Part shown: positions 5,409-6,537 of the stretch, piece after piece
How positions within the stretch are numbered: position 1 is the stretch's first letter
How the letters are laid out: each line of letters starts with the position of its first letter
Assembly: GCA_011523315.1 (NCBI GenBank)
Contig: WTHE01000364.1
Location: 1 to 6,537, forward strand
Reading direction: 5' to 3'
Source of the DNA: Candidatus Binatota bacterium
GTDB lineage: Bacteria; Desulfobacterota; Binatia; Bin18
Length of the DNA stretch: 6,537 bases
Notes under the pieces: generated by a model
What the model was told of the DNA's origin: nothing
The model's input: only the letters and a program-made list of their open reading frames with translations
Databases searched by the model: none
Translations under genes and position numbers: made by a program

Positions 5409-6537
5409 ATGTCGAACGGAATGAACAAAAAAGCCCTGGCCCTGCTGGGGCTGGGTCACCTGATGGTTGACCTGAACACGGGCGCCTTGCCCGCCCTGCT
5501 GCCGTTTCTCAAAAATACCTTTGCTCTGTCCTACACCATGACCAGCGTCCTCATTCTGGTTGCCAATGTGTCCTCGTCGCTGGTCCAGCCGCTCTTCGGC
5601 TACCTGTCCGACCGCAGTACCAAGGCTTGGCTGCTGCCCTTTGGAGTCGTAGCCGCAACCTGCGGCATGGCCAGCGTGGGCCTGGCCGGCAGCTATCCGG
5701 TGCTGCTGGTGTTGATTCTGATCAGCGGTATCGGGATTGCCAGCTACCATCCCGAGGCCTACAAAACCGCATATCTGTCGACCGGCGCAAAAAAGGCGAC
5801 CGGCATCTCGCTGTTTTCGGTCGGTGGAAATATTGGCCTGGGCTTGGGTCCCTTGGCTGTCGTCCTGTGTCTGGCCGCCCTGGGGCCGCGTGGCCTGCTG
5901 CTGCTGTGGATACCGGGCTTGATCGTCGGTGCTGTATTTCTCCGCGCCCTGCCGTGGCTGTCGCGGGTCAGGCTGCCGTCGAGCCAGGCGCAGCGCGAAA
6001 CGCCGGCTATTCCTCGCGCGGCCATGGCCGTGGTGTTGGGCGTGGTCATGCTCGGCTCGTGCGTGCATGCCGGTCTGTTCACCTATGTGCCGTTGTACTT
6101 TGATGCGCGGGGCGAGAGTACGCTGGTGGTCGGCTCGATTGTGTCCCTGTTCTTGATTGCCGGGGCGGTTGGGACCCTGATTGCCGGTCCGGTGTCCGAC
6201 CGCATCGGTCACAAACGCTTCCTGGTCCTGAGCTTTGGTTTGCTGTGTCCCCTGCTGCTGGTGTTTCTGCACACCGATGGAGCCCTCAGCCTGATCGTTC
6301 TGGCCCTGGTTGGCGCGCTCCTGTCGCCGATGTTTGCGTTGACCCTGGTGATTGCCCAGAACCTGATGCAGGGCCGGCTGGGCACGACTGCCGGGCTGAT
6401 GACCGGAGTTGGCTTTGGCGTCGGCGGCCTGAGCGTCACCGGCCTGGGTGTTGTCGCCGACACCTGGGGAGTAGGGGTGGCCATGCAGGTGCTCAGCGTG
6501 CTGCCCGTGCTGCCCTGGGTGTGCATGCTGTTCCTGC
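5409..6537 (+). CDS. MFS transporter, fosmidomycin-resistance (Fsr)-like, 3' end missing
   Basis: The frame is open from ATG 5409 to the window end, giving 376 residues without a stop; family members are about 400 residues, so nearly all of the protein is present and roughly eleven of twelve membrane helices can be placed. Signatures are GHLMVDLNTGALPALLPFL (16-34), motif A after the second helix (GYLSDRS, 64-70), SYHPEAYKTAYLS (112-124) followed by GISLFSVGGNIGLGLGP (132-148), and the second motif A after the eighth helix (GPVSDRIGHKRF, 260-271). The HPEA and SLFSVGGN segments are typical of the Fsr branch of the major facilitator superfamily. It is a proton-driven inner-membrane transporter, usually an exporter; the substrate is not predictable. 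A charged loop at about 186-203 joins the two six-helix halves. It is divergent from the EamA operon, so it may belong to another transcription unit with related control. Confidence 0.9.
   Translation, partial: MSNGMNKKALALLGLGHLMVDLNTGALPALLPFLKNTFALSYTMTSVLILVANVSSSLVQPLFGYLSDRSTKAWLLPFGVVAATCGMASVGLAGSYPVLLVLILISGIGIASYHPEAYKTAYLSTGAKKATGISLFSVGGNIGLGLGPLAVVLCLAALGPRGLLLLWIPGLIVGAVFLRALPWLSRVRLPSSQAQRETPAIPRAAMAVVLGVVMLGSCVHAGLFTYVPLYFDARGESTLVVGSIVSLFLIAGAVGTLIAGPVSDRIGHKRFLVLSFGLLCPLLLVFLHTDGALSLIVLALVGALLSPMFALTLVIAQNLMQGRLGTTAGLMTGVGFGVGGLSVTGLGVVADTWGVGVAMQVLSVLPVLPWVCMLFL

Noticed and set aside
5220..6272. 350-codon minus-strand open frame rich in Gln and His
   Set aside because: It is antisense to the MFS gene. 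The Gln/His richness mirrors the Leu- and Val-rich codons of the membrane helices opposite, so it is a strand shadow.

Overview
This 6.5 kb window is a GC-rich bacterial stretch with tightly packed genes. A hand count gives about 68% GC for 1441-1500 inside a gene, against about 45% for 2341-2520. Nothing in it fixes the taxon. Tandem luciferase-like (LLM) oxidoreductases, a DUF5678 gene paired with a retropepsin-like gene, half-size EamA transporters and SnoaL-like proteins together suit an uncultured soil- or sponge-associated lineage with a large accessory metabolism, such as Tectomicrobia or a deltaproteobacterial relative. That placement is inference only. There is no tRNA, rRNA, CRISPR array or intact mobile element.

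Left block, plus strand (1-2332): the 3' end of one LLM-type flavin/F420 oxidoreductase, a second LLM oxidoreductase carrying a twin-arginine export signal, and a PrpF-family isomerase/tautomerase. The genes are 10 and 22 nt apart and each downstream gene has its own Shine-Dalgarno sequence, so they look like one operon for oxidation and isomerisation of a small organic acid or similar substrate.

Middle island, minus strand (2333-2926): a lower-GC stretch with a small intact DUF5678 gene, followed almost without gap by the remnant of a retropepsin-like aspartyl protease. The remnant has lost its catalytic glycine (Asp-Ser-Glu instead of Asp-Ser/Thr-Gly) and everything after about residue 54, where it abuts the end of the prpF-like gene.

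Right-centre block, minus strand (2927-5136): four genes reading leftward. Two half-size EamA membrane proteins overlap by ATGA and together equal one normal ten-helix transporter. They are followed by a SnoaL-like (NTF2-fold) protein and an alpha/beta hydrolase with a full Ser-Asp-His triad. Short gaps suggest one operon combining transport with a small-molecule cyclase/hydratase-like protein and a hydrolase.

Right edge, plus strand (5409-end): a fosmidomycin-resistance-like MFS transporter, divergent from the EamA operon across a 272 bp spacer and cut by the window end.

Most of the window is ordinary metabolism and transport. The items most worth a second look are the Tat-exported LLM enzyme, the split EamA transporter and the half-broken DUF5678/retropepsin pair.
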